A DNA stretch of 64,000 bases from Candidatus Faecousia intestinigallinarum (lineage in GTDB: Bacteria; Bacillota; Clostridia; Oscillospirales; Oscillospiraceae). The position numbers were made by a program, and so were the translations under genes. Under the pieces are notes generated by a model. That model was not told the DNA's origin, did not search any database, and saw only the letters and a list, made by a program, of their open reading frames with translations. The stretch covers positions 62,001 to 126,000 of the forward strand of contig DVKX01000047.1 in NCBI GenBank assembly GCA_018715805.1, written 5' to 3'. Positions 1 to 9,563 of the stretch are shown here, in pieces (position 1 is the stretch's first letter; each line of letters starts with the position of its first letter).

Positions 1-2
1 CC

Positions 3-1640
3 GTGAAGAATCTGGAGGCCGCCGGCAACAAGAATCTGGTGCTGGATGTCACCGCCGCCACCGCCAAGGAGACCCTGGCCAACGCCGTTCTGGTGCGCCG
101 CACCGCCCTGAAGGACGGCGACCGCAGCTTCGGCTATCCCTCCATCGTGAACGTGGCCAAGCTGGCCAAGGGCGATCCTCGCCTCCAGACCGCTTACGCC
201 GCTATGTTCACCGAAAAGTACGGCTCCATCATCGTCATGGAAAACATGACCTACGCCGAGGCGCTGCCTCTGTACGGCCTGCGTCAGAACATTTTCACCG
301 ATCCCCAGAAGCCCATGAAGGTGGAAGCCAAGATCTATCCCCTGAACGGCGCCGACGAGAACAGCCCCTGCTGCCTGACTGTGGACTTTGCTCTGACCTA
401 CTTCCTGGTGTCCGGCGAACTGGAGCGGAGCAATCAGCCTGTGAACCTGCTGATCACCGACGCTTCCGGTATGTCCGTGCTCACCGCCTGGGCTGCCGGC
501 AAATTCTCCTCTTCCTCCATTAAGAAGTTCTTTGATGAGAACGATATTGAAAACAAGATCAAGTCTCGCACCCTGATCATCCCCGGTAAGGTGGCTGTGA
601 TGAAGGGCGAGATCCAGGAGAAGCTGCCCGGCTGGAATGTGGTGGTAGGCCCCATGGAGGCTGTGCAGCTGCCCAAGTACATGAAGGATAAGGAATACGA
701 GGCCGCCGCCAAGGCTGCCGCCGCTGAGAATGCCGCCAAGGTCACCACCACCGCCGAGGTGAAGGAGCTCTCCTTCGAGGAGCTGCTGGAGACCCGGGTT
801 CCCAAGATCGAAGTGGTGGATATGGGCGTGCAGTATAAGGGGCATAATCCCGAAGCCAAGACTTTCGTCACCATCGGCGAGCGCATCCACTGCATTGCGC
901 CCACCATCCGCAAGGCTATGGACGAGCGTGATCCCGAACCCATCCTGAAGCGTGCCGCCGAGCAGATCGCCGCCGGCGCTACTTACCTGGATGTGAACAT
1001 CGGTCCTGCTGAAAAGGATGGTCCGGAGCGCATGATGTGGGCTGTAAAGCTGCTGCAGGAGAACTTCAACAACGTGCCCCTGGCGCTGGATACCGCCAAC
1101 AAGAAGGCTATCGAGGCCGGTATCAAGGTATACAACCGCACCAACGGCAAGCCCATCGTGAACTCCGCCGACGCCGGTTCCCGTATCAGCTACATTGATC
1201 TGGCCGCCGCCAACGACGCCATCTGCATCGCCCTTTGCTCTGCCGACGGCATTGCCAAGGACAATGAGGAGCGGATGAAGCACTGCCACAATATGCTTGA
1301 GCGGGGCATGAGCCTGGGCATGACCTCCGACGATCTGTGGTTTGACCCCCTGTTCCTAGTGGTCAAGGGTATGCAGGACAAGCAGATGGAAGTGCTGGAG
1401 GCCATCAAGCTGTTTGCCGACGAGGGTCTGAAGTCCACCGGCGGCTTGAGCAACAACTCCAACGGCGCTCCCAAGCATGTCCGTCCCATCATGGACGCCA
1501 CCCTGGTAGCCATGGCCATGATGCAGGGTCTGACCTCCGCCATCGTGAACCCCAATGACCTGCGGCTGATGGAGACCATCAAATCCTGCGACATCTTCAA
1601 GAATCACGTGCTGTACTCCGACTCCTACCTGGAGCTGTAA
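3..1640 (+). CDS. acsC-acsE: Corrinoid iron-sulfur protein large subunit (AcsC, C-terminal part) fused to methyltetrahydrofolate:CFeSP methyltransferase (AcsE); 5' end truncated by window edge
   Basis: N-terminal part has AcsC-like C-terminal sequence (TDASGMSVLTAWAAGKF...LPGWNVVVGPMEAVQLPKYMKDK); after an Ala-rich linker it has the AcsE/pterin-binding fold (TFVTIGERIHCIAPTIRKAMDERDPEPIL...LDVNIGP...LDTANKKAIEAG...GGLSNNSNG). No stop codon between them. Confidence 0.85.
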   Translation: MKNLEAAGNKNLVLDVTAATAKETLANAVLVRRTALKDGDRSFGYPSIVNVAKLAKGDPRLQTAYAAMFTEKYGSIIVMENMTYAEALPLYGLRQNIFTDPQKPMKVEAKIYPLNGADENSPCCLTVDFALTYFLVSGELERSNQPVNLLITDASGMSVLTAWAAGKFSSSSIKKFFDENDIENKIKSRTLIIPGKVAVMKGEIQEKLPGWNVVVGPMEAVQLPKYMKDKEYEAAAKAAAAENAAKVTTTAEVKELSFEELLETRVPKIEVVDMGVQYKGHNPEAKTFVTIGERIHCIAPTIRKAMDERDPEPILKRAAEQIAAGATYLDVNIGPAEKDGPERMMWAVKLLQENFNNVPLALDTANKKAIEAGIKVYNRTNGKPIVNSADAGSRISYIDLAAANDAICIALCSADGIAKDNEERMKHCHNMLERGMSLGMTSDDLWFDPLFLVVKGMQDKQMEVLEAIKLFADEGLKSTGGLSNNSNGAPKHVRPIMDATLVAMAMMQGLTSAIVNPNDLRLMETIKSCDIFKNHVLYSDSYLEL

Positions 1641-1659
1641 TCAACCGTATTCCCATTGC

Positions 1660-1686
1660 CGGGAGGGGTTCTCCCTCCCGGCAAAA
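1660..1686 (+). promoter_or_regulatory. Intercistronic stem-loop between acsCE and acsB
   Basis: TGCCGGGAGGG-gttct-CCCTCCCGGCA, not followed by a T-tract. Confidence 0.6.
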
Positions 1687-1724
1687 GCGCATTTATCCCC
1701 AAAATTTCTAAAGGAGGAGAACTT

Positions 1725-3854
1725 ATGAGTGTACTAACCGATCTGATCTACGGCGGTTCCAACGCCGTAGCCGGTCTAACGGAAGGCGCTGTCAACGACG
1801 CCATTGCCAAGTATGGCGCGGACAAGGAGATCGCGTTCCCCGATACCGCCTACTACTTCCCCACCATCTATGCCGCCACCGGCGTGAAGGTGAAAACCCT
1901 GGGCGACCTGCCCGCCTGCGTGGGCGTGCTGAAAAGCCTGATTACCAACCAGGAGGATCTGGGACAGGCGCTGAATGCCGGTCTGGCTACTGCGGTGGGC
2001 GCGGAGATCCTGGAGGGTCTGAAATATGCAGAGGGCGGCAACCCCTATGAGAGCGACAGCGGCATCGGCTTCGTGCCCGACCCCATCATTCGTTCCCTGG
2101 GCGTGCCTCTGGTCACCGGCGATATCCCCGGCGTGGCCGTGGTACTGGGCAAAGCCAACGACCCCGCCGACGTGGTCAAGGTGGTCAAGGACTACCAGTC
2201 CAAGGGCATCCTCACTTTCCTGGTGGGTGATGTAATCGAGCAGTGTGCCGAGGGCGGCGTGAAGATGGGTCTGGAGCTGCGGGTCATCCCTCTGGGGCAT
2301 GATGTGACCTCCGTGATCCATGTGGTTACTGTGGCCATCCGGGCGGCGCTGATTTTCGGCAATGTGAAGCCCGGCGATCTGGCGGGGCTTCTGGATTACA
2401 CCAAGAACCGCGTACCTGCCTTTGTAAATACCTTCGGCGCCATTGACGCGGTGGTCGTCTCCGCCGGCGCAGGCGCCATCGCCCTGGGCTTCCCGGTGGT
2501 GGTGGATGTGGAGCTGGGTGAGAATCAGGTTCCCGGCGCACTGGAGTCCGTCACCGATCACAACGATACCGTCAAGCGCTCCCTGGAGATGCGGAATATT
2601 AAGATCAAGGTGAAGGAGCTGCCCATCCCCGTAGCCTTTGCCGCCGCTTTTGAGGGTGAGATCATCCGCAAGGCCGACATGAAGTGCGAATTTTATTCCG
2701 GCAAGAATCCCACCGCAGAGCTGGTGGTCATGCGGGATATGAGCCAGGTGGAGGATCACAAGATCACCATCATCGGCGATGATCTGGATTCCGGCAAAAA
2801 GGACTTTGCCCTGGCCACCTATGTGGAAGTGGCAGGCAGCAAGATGCAGCCGGACTTCGAATCTGTCATCGAGCGGAAGTTCCATACCTGGTTTAACTAT
2901 CTGGAGGGCGTCATGCACACCGGCCAGCGGAATCAGGTGCGTATCCGCGTTTCCAACGACGCCTACGACAAGGGTCTGCGGATGAAGGATTTTGCGGAAG
3001 TTCTGTACACCATGATTATGGATGAATTTGACACCGTTGTGGATAAGTGCCAGGTCACCCTGATTACCGACCCTGAAAAGGCTGCCGCCTTCCGGGACGA
3101 AGTGGCAATGCCCCGCTACAACCAGCGGGACGACCGCCTGGCCTCCATGACCGACGAGTCCGTGGATTGCTACTATACCTGCATTCTCTGCCAGTCCTTC
3201 GCCCCCGCCCACTGCTGCGTGGTAACCCCCGAGCGGCTGGGTCTGTGCGGCGCGGTGAGCTGGCTGGACGCAAAAGCCACCTATGAACTGAACCCCAACG
3301 GTCCCAGCCAGCCCATTTACAAGGAAGGCTGCATGGACGAAAAGACCGGCCGCTATGAATCCGTCAACAAGGCCGTGGCGGAAGCCACCCACGGCGCGGT
3401 GGAGAACATCACCCTGTACTCCATCCTGGAGGATCCCATGACCAGCTGCGGCTGCTTTGAATGCATCTGCGGCATCGAGCCTATGAGCAACGGCTTCATT
3501 GTGGTAAACCGGGAATTCAAGGGCATGACCCCTGCCGGCATGACCTTCGGCGAGCTGGCCAGCTGCACCGGCGGCGGCGTACAGACCCCCGGCTACATGG
3601 GTCACGGCCGCCACTTTATCTCCTCCAAGAAGTTCATCGCGGCGGAGGGCGGCATTGAGCGCATTGTATGGATGCCCAAGGAACTGAAAGACGATGTGGC
3701 CGAGCGGCTCAATAAGACCGCTATGGAGCTCTACGGCATTGAGAACTTCTCCGACTACATTGCCGATGAAACCGTTACCACCGACTGCGAGGAACTGCTG
3801 AACTGGCTCACCGAGAAGAATCACCCGGTATTGAGCATGGAACCTCTGATGTAA
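1725..3854 (+). CDS. acsB: Acetyl-CoA synthase, CODH/ACS beta subunit
   Basis: A-cluster cysteine motifs CILCQSFAPAHCCVVTPERLGLCGA and SCGCFECI; RBS aaggagga upstream of ATG 1725. Confidence 0.93.
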   Translation: MSVLTDLIYGGSNAVAGLTEGAVNDAIAKYGADKEIAFPDTAYYFPTIYAATGVKVKTLGDLPACVGVLKSLITNQEDLGQALNAGLATAVGAEILEGLKYAEGGNPYESDSGIGFVPDPIIRSLGVPLVTGDIPGVAVVLGKANDPADVVKVVKDYQSKGILTFLVGDVIEQCAEGGVKMGLELRVIPLGHDVTSVIHVVTVAIRAALIFGNVKPGDLAGLLDYTKNRVPAFVNTFGAIDAVVVSAGAGAIALGFPVVVDVELGENQVPGALESVTDHNDTVKRSLEMRNIKIKVKELPIPVAFAAAFEGEIIRKADMKCEFYSGKNPTAELVVMRDMSQVEDHKITIIGDDLDSGKKDFALATYVEVAGSKMQPDFESVIERKFHTWFNYLEGVMHTGQRNQVRIRVSNDAYDKGLRMKDFAEVLYTMIMDEFDTVVDKCQVTLITDPEKAAAFRDEVAMPRYNQRDDRLASMTDESVDCYYTCILCQSFAPAHCCVVTPERLGLCGAVSWLDAKATYELNPNGPSQPIYKEGCMDEKTGRYESVNKAVAEATHGAVENITLYSILEDPMTSCGCFECICGIEPMSNGFIVVNREFKGMTPAGMTFGELASCTGGGVQTPGYMGHGRHFISSKKFIAAEGGIERIVWMPKELKDDVAERLNKTAMELYGIENFSDYIADETVTTDCEELLNWLTEKNHPVLSMEPLM

Positions 3855-3873
3855 TTTTTTCTTTTCACAGCGT

Positions 3874-3936
3874 CCCGGCCGGCTGCCCGCGCGGCCGGCC
3901 GGGAAAATCGTTCGCCTCCGCCGGAAGGTTTCCGGC
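3874..3936 (+). promoter_or_regulatory. Tandem intercistronic stem-loops between acsB and the acsV-like gene
   Basis: CCCGGCCGGC...GCCGGCCGGG (3874-3903) and GCCGGAA-ggt-TTCCGGC (3920-3936). Confidence 0.6.
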
Positions 3937-4001
3937 GATTTGTTGGAAACATCGCAGCCGCTGGCTGTTTTACTATATTGATTTTGAAAGGGAAATGATT
4001 C

Positions 4002-5927
4002 ATGAAAGTAACCTTCCAGATCGAAGACGCCTCCCCAGTCGTCATGGAATGTAATGCAGGCGACAATCTGCTGGAACTGGCGCGCCGGGGCAATGTGGCC
4101 ATCGATGCTCCCTGCTCCGGCAACGGCTCCTGCGGAAAGTGCCGGGTAAAGCTGATATCCGGTCAGCTGGAGTGCCTTCCGTCCCGGCACATTTCCGACG
4201 AGGAGTGGGCGCAGGGCTGGCGGCTCAGCTGCAACTGCCGCGTGATGGGCGACGCTACGGTATTTGTGCCGGACATCGCCTCTGCTTATCAGTCCCGGAT
4301 GAAAACCGCAGATCTCTCCTCTCCCCAGGAGATCGCCATCTTCCAGGAGGCGCAGGACGCCCTTCGGGAGAGCGGCATCCATTTCCAGAACGCTTTCCGC
4401 TCTCTGGTTTTGGAAATGACCGCCCCCACCCTGGACGACACCATGCCGGACAACGAGCGCCTTACCCGCGCCATCCAGGAAGCCCTGGGCGTGGAGCAGG
4501 TGGAGATCCCCTATGCCGTCATGGTAAAACTGGCTGCTGCCCTTCGGAAATACAATTTCCGCTTGTGCGTCAAGGGCGAATTAGTGGGGAATACCTTCCG
4601 CTGCATGGAGCTGTCCAGCCCGGAGGATACTGTCATCGCCGCCTGTGCCATCGACATCGGCACTACCACGGTTTCCATGGTGCTGGCCGATCTGGAAAGC
4701 GGCAGGCTGCTGGCCAAGGGTTCCTCCGGCAACGGCCAGATCCGCTACGGCGCGGATGTCATTAACCGCATTATCCAGCAGAGCCGCCCCGGCGGGCGGA
4801 AAAAATTGCAGGACGCCATCATCCAGGAGACCCTGACCCCCATCCTGGCCAACCTGTGCCGGACTGCGGGCATCTCCGCCAAGAGCATCCTGCAGCTGTG
4901 CGTGGGCGCCAATACCACCATGAATCATCTGTTTGTGGGAGTGGACGCAGAGAGCGTGCGCATGGAGCCGTATATCCCCAGCTTCTTTCACTGGGATGGG
5001 CTGCTGGCCGGGGATCTGCATTTGCCCGCCAATCCCCTGGCGCCTGTACGCATCGCTCCCAATATCGGCTCGTATGTAGGCGGCGACATCACCGCCGGTA
5101 CCCTGGCCAGCATGATCTGGGACAAGGACGAGATGAGCCTGTTCATCGACCTGGGCACCAACGGCGAAATTGTCTTCGGCAACCGGGACTTCCTGATGAG
5201 CTGCGCCTGCTCCGCAGGCCCCGCCTTTGAAGGCGGCGACATTTCCTGCGGTATGCGCGCCACCGACGGCGCCATTGAAGCCTGCACCCTGGACAAGGAA
5301 ACTATGGAGCCTTCCCTGTCCATTGTGGGCGACGGAGACCAAAAGCCGGTGGGTATCTGCGGCTCCGGCATTATCGACATCATTTCCGAGCTGTTCCGCT
5401 GCAGCATTATCAACGCCAAGGGACTGTTCGTCCGGGAGGGACGGCGGGTGCGCCGGGACGCCCACGGTATGGGGAGGTTCGTGCTGGCAGAGGCAGAGGA
5501 ATCGGAGACCGGCCGGGAGATCTCCCTGAACGAAGTGGACATCGACAATTTTATCCGCGCCAAGGGCGCTATCTTCTCCGCCATTGACACGCTGCTCTCC
5601 TCCGTGGATATGACCGTGGACATGATCGACAAGGTATATGTGGCCGGCGGCATCGGCTCCGGCATCAACATGAAGAACGCCGTAAATATCGGTATGTTCC
5701 CAGATGTGGAGTTGGAGAAGTTTGCCTATATTGGCAACGCCTCCCTTACCGGCGCTTACGCCATGGTTATGAGCGACCAGGCCAATGCCAAGTGTGCCGA
5801 GGTGGCCGCCAACATGACGTATCTGGAGCTTTCCACCTACCCTGGATATATGGATGCTTTTGTTGCGGCCTGCTTCCTTCCCCACACCGACACCCGGCTG
5901 TTCCCCCACAGCCTCCAGGAAATGTGA
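4002..5927 (+). CDS. acsV: ASKHA-domain ferredoxin-type reductive activator of corrinoid protein (AcsV/RACo-like)
   Basis: N-terminal 2Fe-2S motif APCSGNGSCGKCR...LSCNC; ASKHA ATPase motifs (AIDIGTTTVS, IDLGTNGEIV, VAGGIGSGI); adjacent to acsB. Confidence 0.85.
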   Translation: MKVTFQIEDASPVVMECNAGDNLLELARRGNVAIDAPCSGNGSCGKCRVKLISGQLECLPSRHISDEEWAQGWRLSCNCRVMGDATVFVPDIASAYQSRMKTADLSSPQEIAIFQEAQDALRESGIHFQNAFRSLVLEMTAPTLDDTMPDNERLTRAIQEALGVEQVEIPYAVMVKLAAALRKYNFRLCVKGELVGNTFRCMELSSPEDTVIAACAIDIGTTTVSMVLADLESGRLLAKGSSGNGQIRYGADVINRIIQQSRPGGRKKLQDAIIQETLTPILANLCRTAGISAKSILQLCVGANTTMNHLFVGVDAESVRMEPYIPSFFHWDGLLAGDLHLPANPLAPVRIAPNIGSYVGGDITAGTLASMIWDKDEMSLFIDLGTNGEIVFGNRDFLMSCACSAGPAFEGGDISCGMRATDGAIEACTLDKETMEPSLSIVGDGDQKPVGICGSGIIDIISELFRCSIINAKGLFVREGRRVRRDAHGMGRFVLAEAEESETGREISLNEVDIDNFIRAKGAIFSAIDTLLSSVDMTVDMIDKVYVAGGIGSGINMKNAVNIGMFPDVELEKFAYIGNASLTGAYAMVMSDQANAKCAEVAANMTYLELSTYPGYMDAFVAACFLPHTDTRLFPHSLQEM

Positions 5928-5937
5928 GGGCTGCCGT

Positions 5938-6549
5938 ATGCAGGTAGAAAACCACAAGGAAGAGGTTCCTTTCGAGCATTATGTCAACCTGTTCCGCAGT
6001 CTTTCCCCGGAGGACGCTCAGCGGCGGCTGCCGGACGTTCCCTGGGACGGCCAATGCTACTGCCTGACCCTGCTGGGGCGGGAGTATCGCATTGCCTGGC
6101 CGGAATACGCCATGATCCCGGCGGAGGGCAATGCTGTGCCGCCCCTGCCCACGCAAACCTTCCTGCTGCGCTATCTGCTGGAGGGAAAGAGCCTGCCAGC
6201 AGGGGACGGCTGGAAAACCTTTCGAGAAATGCCTTGGGGAGAGCTGTACCACCAGCCCTACAATGGCCGGATTCTCACCCGAGCGGCGTTTACCTTTGGC
6301 ACAAGGCTGGCGGCGTTTCAGGCCGCAGCAGAGAAGCTGGGCGGGCAGCGCCTTCCCCACGGCGACGCCGGTTACCAGTTCCAGCTCATTGGCCTCTACC
6401 AGATGCAGCTGCTGCTGTGGGAGGGAGATGAGGAATTCCCCCCCAGCGCCCAAGTGCTCTACTCCGACAATTTCTCCCAGGGCTTTTCCCCGGAAGATCG
6501 TGTAGTGGCGGGCGATATTCTCATTTCCCACATCAAAAATCTTATGTAA
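5938..6549 (+). CDS. DUF3786 domain-containing protein
   Basis: Resembles the DUF3786 family often found beside CODH/ACS genes; GTG/ATG upstream region overlaps acsV, ATG 5938 preferred. Confidence 0.65.
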   Translation: MQVENHKEEVPFEHYVNLFRSLSPEDAQRRLPDVPWDGQCYCLTLLGREYRIAWPEYAMIPAEGNAVPPLPTQTFLLRYLLEGKSLPAGDGWKTFREMPWGELYHQPYNGRILTRAAFTFGTRLAAFQAAAEKLGGQRLPHGDAGYQFQLIGLYQMQLLLWEGDEEFPPSAQVLYSDNFSQGFSPEDRVVAGDILISHIKNLM

Positions 6550-6554
6550 ACTAA

Positions 6555-6579
6555 GCCCTCGAATTTCGAGGGCTTTTTT
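6555..6579 (+). terminator. Rho-independent terminator of the acs segment
   Basis: GCCCTCGAA-ttt..-TTCGAGGGC followed by TTTTTT. Confidence 0.85.
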
Positions 6580-6686
6580 CAAAGTTTTTCCCGGATAGCA
6601 TTGTTTTTTCTAAAAATTCTGCTATACTTATCCTTGGATTTTATCCAGGCAAATTGTACTGCCCGCAGCTCTTTTAGGAGGAAACC

Positions 6687-8042
6687 ATGAATATTATCAT
6701 TGCAGGCGACGGCAAGGTAGGCGTGACGCTGACCCGGCAGCTGTCCGCGGAAGGGCACGACCTGACGCTGATCGACTTGAACGGCGATACCCTCAGCTCC
6801 ACCATGGAGCAGTGCGACATTATGACGGTGCAGGGCAACTGCGCTTCCATGAGCATACTGGAGCAGGCTCGCGTAAAAAATGCTGATCTCCTGATCGCCG
6901 CCACCAACGCGGATGAGGTCAATCTTCTGTGCTGCATGACCGCGCGTACCATCAACGAAAAAATTCATACCATCGCCCGGATCCGCAACCCGGAGTATTC
7001 CGATCAGATCTACGCTATGCGCAGCGCCTTCGGCCTGTCCCTGACCGTGAACCCCGAGCGCCAGGCCGCCCAGGAGATCGAGCGCCTCTTGAAATATCCC
7101 GGCTTTCTGCGCCGGGATACCTTTGCCAAGGGGCGGGCAGAGATCGTGGAGCTGCGGGTGAAAGCCCAAAGCAAGCTGTGCAACATTTCGCTGGTAGAGA
7201 TGTACCGCATCATCAAGTGCAAGGTGCTGGTGTGCACCGTACTGCGAGACGGCAGCGCCATCATCCCCAGCGGCAATTTTGTCCTGCGGGAAGGCGACCG
7301 GATCTTTGTCACCGCCCCCACCGCCAACCTGACCGGACTTCTGAAGAGCCTAGGCATCATCACCCGCCGGGTGCGGCGGGTGATCCTGTGCGGCGGCAGC
7401 CGGGTATGCTACTATCTGGCAAAGCGTCTGGAGGGTGACGGCGTACATGTGCAGATCATCGAAAAAGATATGGAGCGCTGCCGCCAGCTGGCCGCCCTGC
7501 TGCCCCAGGCCTGCATTGTCCAGGGGGATTGCACCAGCCAGGCGCGGCTGGAGAGCGAGGGGATCGACGACTGCGATGCGCTGGTAAGCCTCACCGGCAT
7601 TGATGAAATGAACATGATCGTCTCTCTGTATGCCTCCTCCCGGGGCGTTCCCCAGGTGGTGACCAAACTGGGACGCAGCGAAAATACCGCGCTTATCAGT
7701 TCTCTGGAGCTGGGCAGCGTGGTGTGTCCCAAGGAGCTTTGCTGCAATACCATTGTTCGCTATGTTCGCGCCATGGAGAATCAGACCGGCGCGGCGGTTT
7801 CTGTGCACGCCATCGCCGACGGGCAGGCAGAGGCGGTGGAATTCCTGGTGGACGAAACCACCCGCCACTGCGGCGTGCCGCTGAAGGATATGAAGCTGCG
7901 CCCCAATGTGCTGATCTCCAGCATCACCCACGGCTCCACCACGGAAATCCCCAACGGCGAATCCATGTTCCAGCTGGGGGATACCGTGGTAGTCACCAGC
8001 CGCCGGGGTGTGCTGCAGCAGATCAACGACATCTTCGCCTGA
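6687..8042 (+). CDS. trkA: Trk system potassium transporter TrkA
   Basis: Two RCK-N NAD-binding motifs (MNIIIAGDGKVGVTLTRQL; RVILCGGSRVCYYLAKRL); RBS aggagg; next to trkH. Confidence 0.93.
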   Translation: MNIIIAGDGKVGVTLTRQLSAEGHDLTLIDLNGDTLSSTMEQCDIMTVQGNCASMSILEQARVKNADLLIAATNADEVNLLCCMTARTINEKIHTIARIRNPEYSDQIYAMRSAFGLSLTVNPERQAAQEIERLLKYPGFLRRDTFAKGRAEIVELRVKAQSKLCNISLVEMYRIIKCKVLVCTVLRDGSAIIPSGNFVLREGDRIFVTAPTANLTGLLKSLGIITRRVRRVILCGGSRVCYYLAKRLEGDGVHVQIIEKDMERCRQLAALLPQACIVQGDCTSQARLESEGIDDCDALVSLTGIDEMNMIVSLYASSRGVPQVVTKLGRSENTALISSLELGSVVCPKELCCNTIVRYVRAMENQTGAAVSVHAIADGQAEAVEFLVDETTRHCGVPLKDMKLRPNVLISSITHGSTTEIPNGESMFQLGDTVVVTSRRGVLQQINDIFA

Positions 8043-8055
8043 CGGGGGAAGCGCC

Positions 8056-9513
8056 ATGAATTATAAAATGATCGGTCGTTTTCTTGCCCAAATCGTCACC
8101 ATTGAAGCACTCTTCCTTCTCCCCCCTCTGTGCATCAGTCTGGTGGGCGGGGAGCAGAACGCCGTCCGGGGCTTTTTGCTGGCGTTGGCGGTGATGGCCG
8201 CGGCCGCCGGACTATTGTTCGCTCTATGCCGTGGGGGCGGCGGCAGACTTTTCGGTGCGAAGGAAGGTCTGGTCTGCGTCAGTGTGGGCTGGTTCTTCCT
8301 CAGCCTGCTGGGGGCGCTGCCTTTTTGGTTCTCCAGGGAGATCCCCAGATTTGTGGACGCTTTCTTTGAGACGGTTTCCGGCTTCACCACCACCGGCTCT
8401 TCCATTCTGCCGGCGGTGGAGCAGCTGTCCCGGGGAATCCTGTTCTGGCGCAGCTTTACCCATTGGATCGGCGGCATGGGCGTGCTGGTTTTCCTGCTGG
8501 CCGTTACTCCCAGCAGTAAAAACGGCAGCGGATTTACCATGCACCTGCTGCGGGCGGAAAGCCCCGGCCCGGACGTGGGCAAGCTGGTACCGCAAATACG
8601 CAAAACCGCCACCATCCTGTATCTGATCTATATTGGTCTGACCATTCTGAATATCTTCTTCCTCCTGGTGGGCGGGATGCCTCTGTTTGACGCACTCTGC
8701 ACCGCTTTCGGCACTGCCGGCACCGGCGGCTTCGGCATCAAAAACGATTCCATGGCCAGCTATTCCCCCTATTTGCAGAATGTGTGCACTGTGTTCATGG
8801 CGCTGTTCGGCGTCAACTTCAGCTGCTACTACCTGCTGCTGGTGGGCGGCGTGAAAAATGTGCTGAAGGACGAGGAGCTGCGGCTGTATGTGGGGATTAT
8901 CCTGGTGACTATCCTGCTGATCACATGGGATATTCGCGGTATGTACGCCTCTCTCTCCGAAGCCCTGCACCACGCCGCCTTTCAGGTGTCCAGCATCATC
9001 ACTACCACCGGCTTCGCCACCACAGATTTTGGCCTGTGGCCTGCTTTTTCCAGATCCATTCTGCTGGGGCTGATGGTGGTGGGCGCCTGCGCCGGCAGCA
9101 CCGGCGGAGGACTCAAATGCGCCCGGGTGCTGCTGCTCTTTAAGAGCCTGCGGCGGAATATTCATAAGGTGCTGCACCCCCAGAAGGTACAGGCCGTCCG
9201 CATCAACGGCAAAGTAGCTAACGAATCGGTGCTGGAAAACACCAACGCCTATCTGGCTGCGTATATCATCATTGTGGTTCTCAGCACCATCGCCATCTCC
9301 CTGGACAGCTACGACATCACCACAAACCTCTCCGCAGTTCTGTCCTGCTTCAACAACATCGGTCCAGGTCTGGAGGCCGTCGGCCCCCTCTATAATTTCG
9401 GCGGCTTCAGCGACATTTCCAAGCTGGTTCTTTCCCTGGATATGCTGGCCGGACGGCTGGAGATCTTCCCCATTCTCATCTTGTTCTCCCGGAGCACCTG
9501 GTTCCGAAAATAA
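8056..9513 (+). CDS. trkH: Potassium uptake protein TrkH
   Basis: Multi-pass membrane protein with TTTGSSIL, GTAGTGGFG, TTTGFATTDF filter-like repeats; directly downstream of trkA. Confidence 0.92.
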   Translation: MNYKMIGRFLAQIVTIEALFLLPPLCISLVGGEQNAVRGFLLALAVMAAAAGLLFALCRGGGGRLFGAKEGLVCVSVGWFFLSLLGALPFWFSREIPRFVDAFFETVSGFTTTGSSILPAVEQLSRGILFWRSFTHWIGGMGVLVFLLAVTPSSKNGSGFTMHLLRAESPGPDVGKLVPQIRKTATILYLIYIGLTILNIFFLLVGGMPLFDALCTAFGTAGTGGFGIKNDSMASYSPYLQNVCTVFMALFGVNFSCYYLLLVGGVKNVLKDEELRLYVGIILVTILLITWDIRGMYASLSEALHHAAFQVSSIITTTGFATTDFGLWPAFSRSILLGLMVVGACAGSTGGGLKCARVLLLFKSLRRNIHKVLHPQKVQAVRINGKVANESVLENTNAYLAAYIIIVVLSTIAISLDSYDITTNLSAVLSCFNNIGPGLEAVGPLYNFGGFSDISKLVLSLDMLAGRLEIFPILILFSRSTWFRK

Positions 9514-9528
9514 CCCCGCAATAAAAAG

Positions 9529-9559
9529 CCGCCCTGCCGGAAATTCTCCGGCAGGGCGG
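9529..9559. terminator. Bidirectional terminator between trkH and phoR
   Basis: CCGCCCTGCCGG-aaattct-CCGGCAGGGCGG between convergent genes. Confidence 0.8.
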
Positions 9560-9563
9560 TTCC

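Noticed and set aside
1776-4382. 868-aa minus-strand ORF
   Set aside because: Antisense to acsB/acsV; low-complexity His/Gly-rich translation typical of GC-rich shadow frames.
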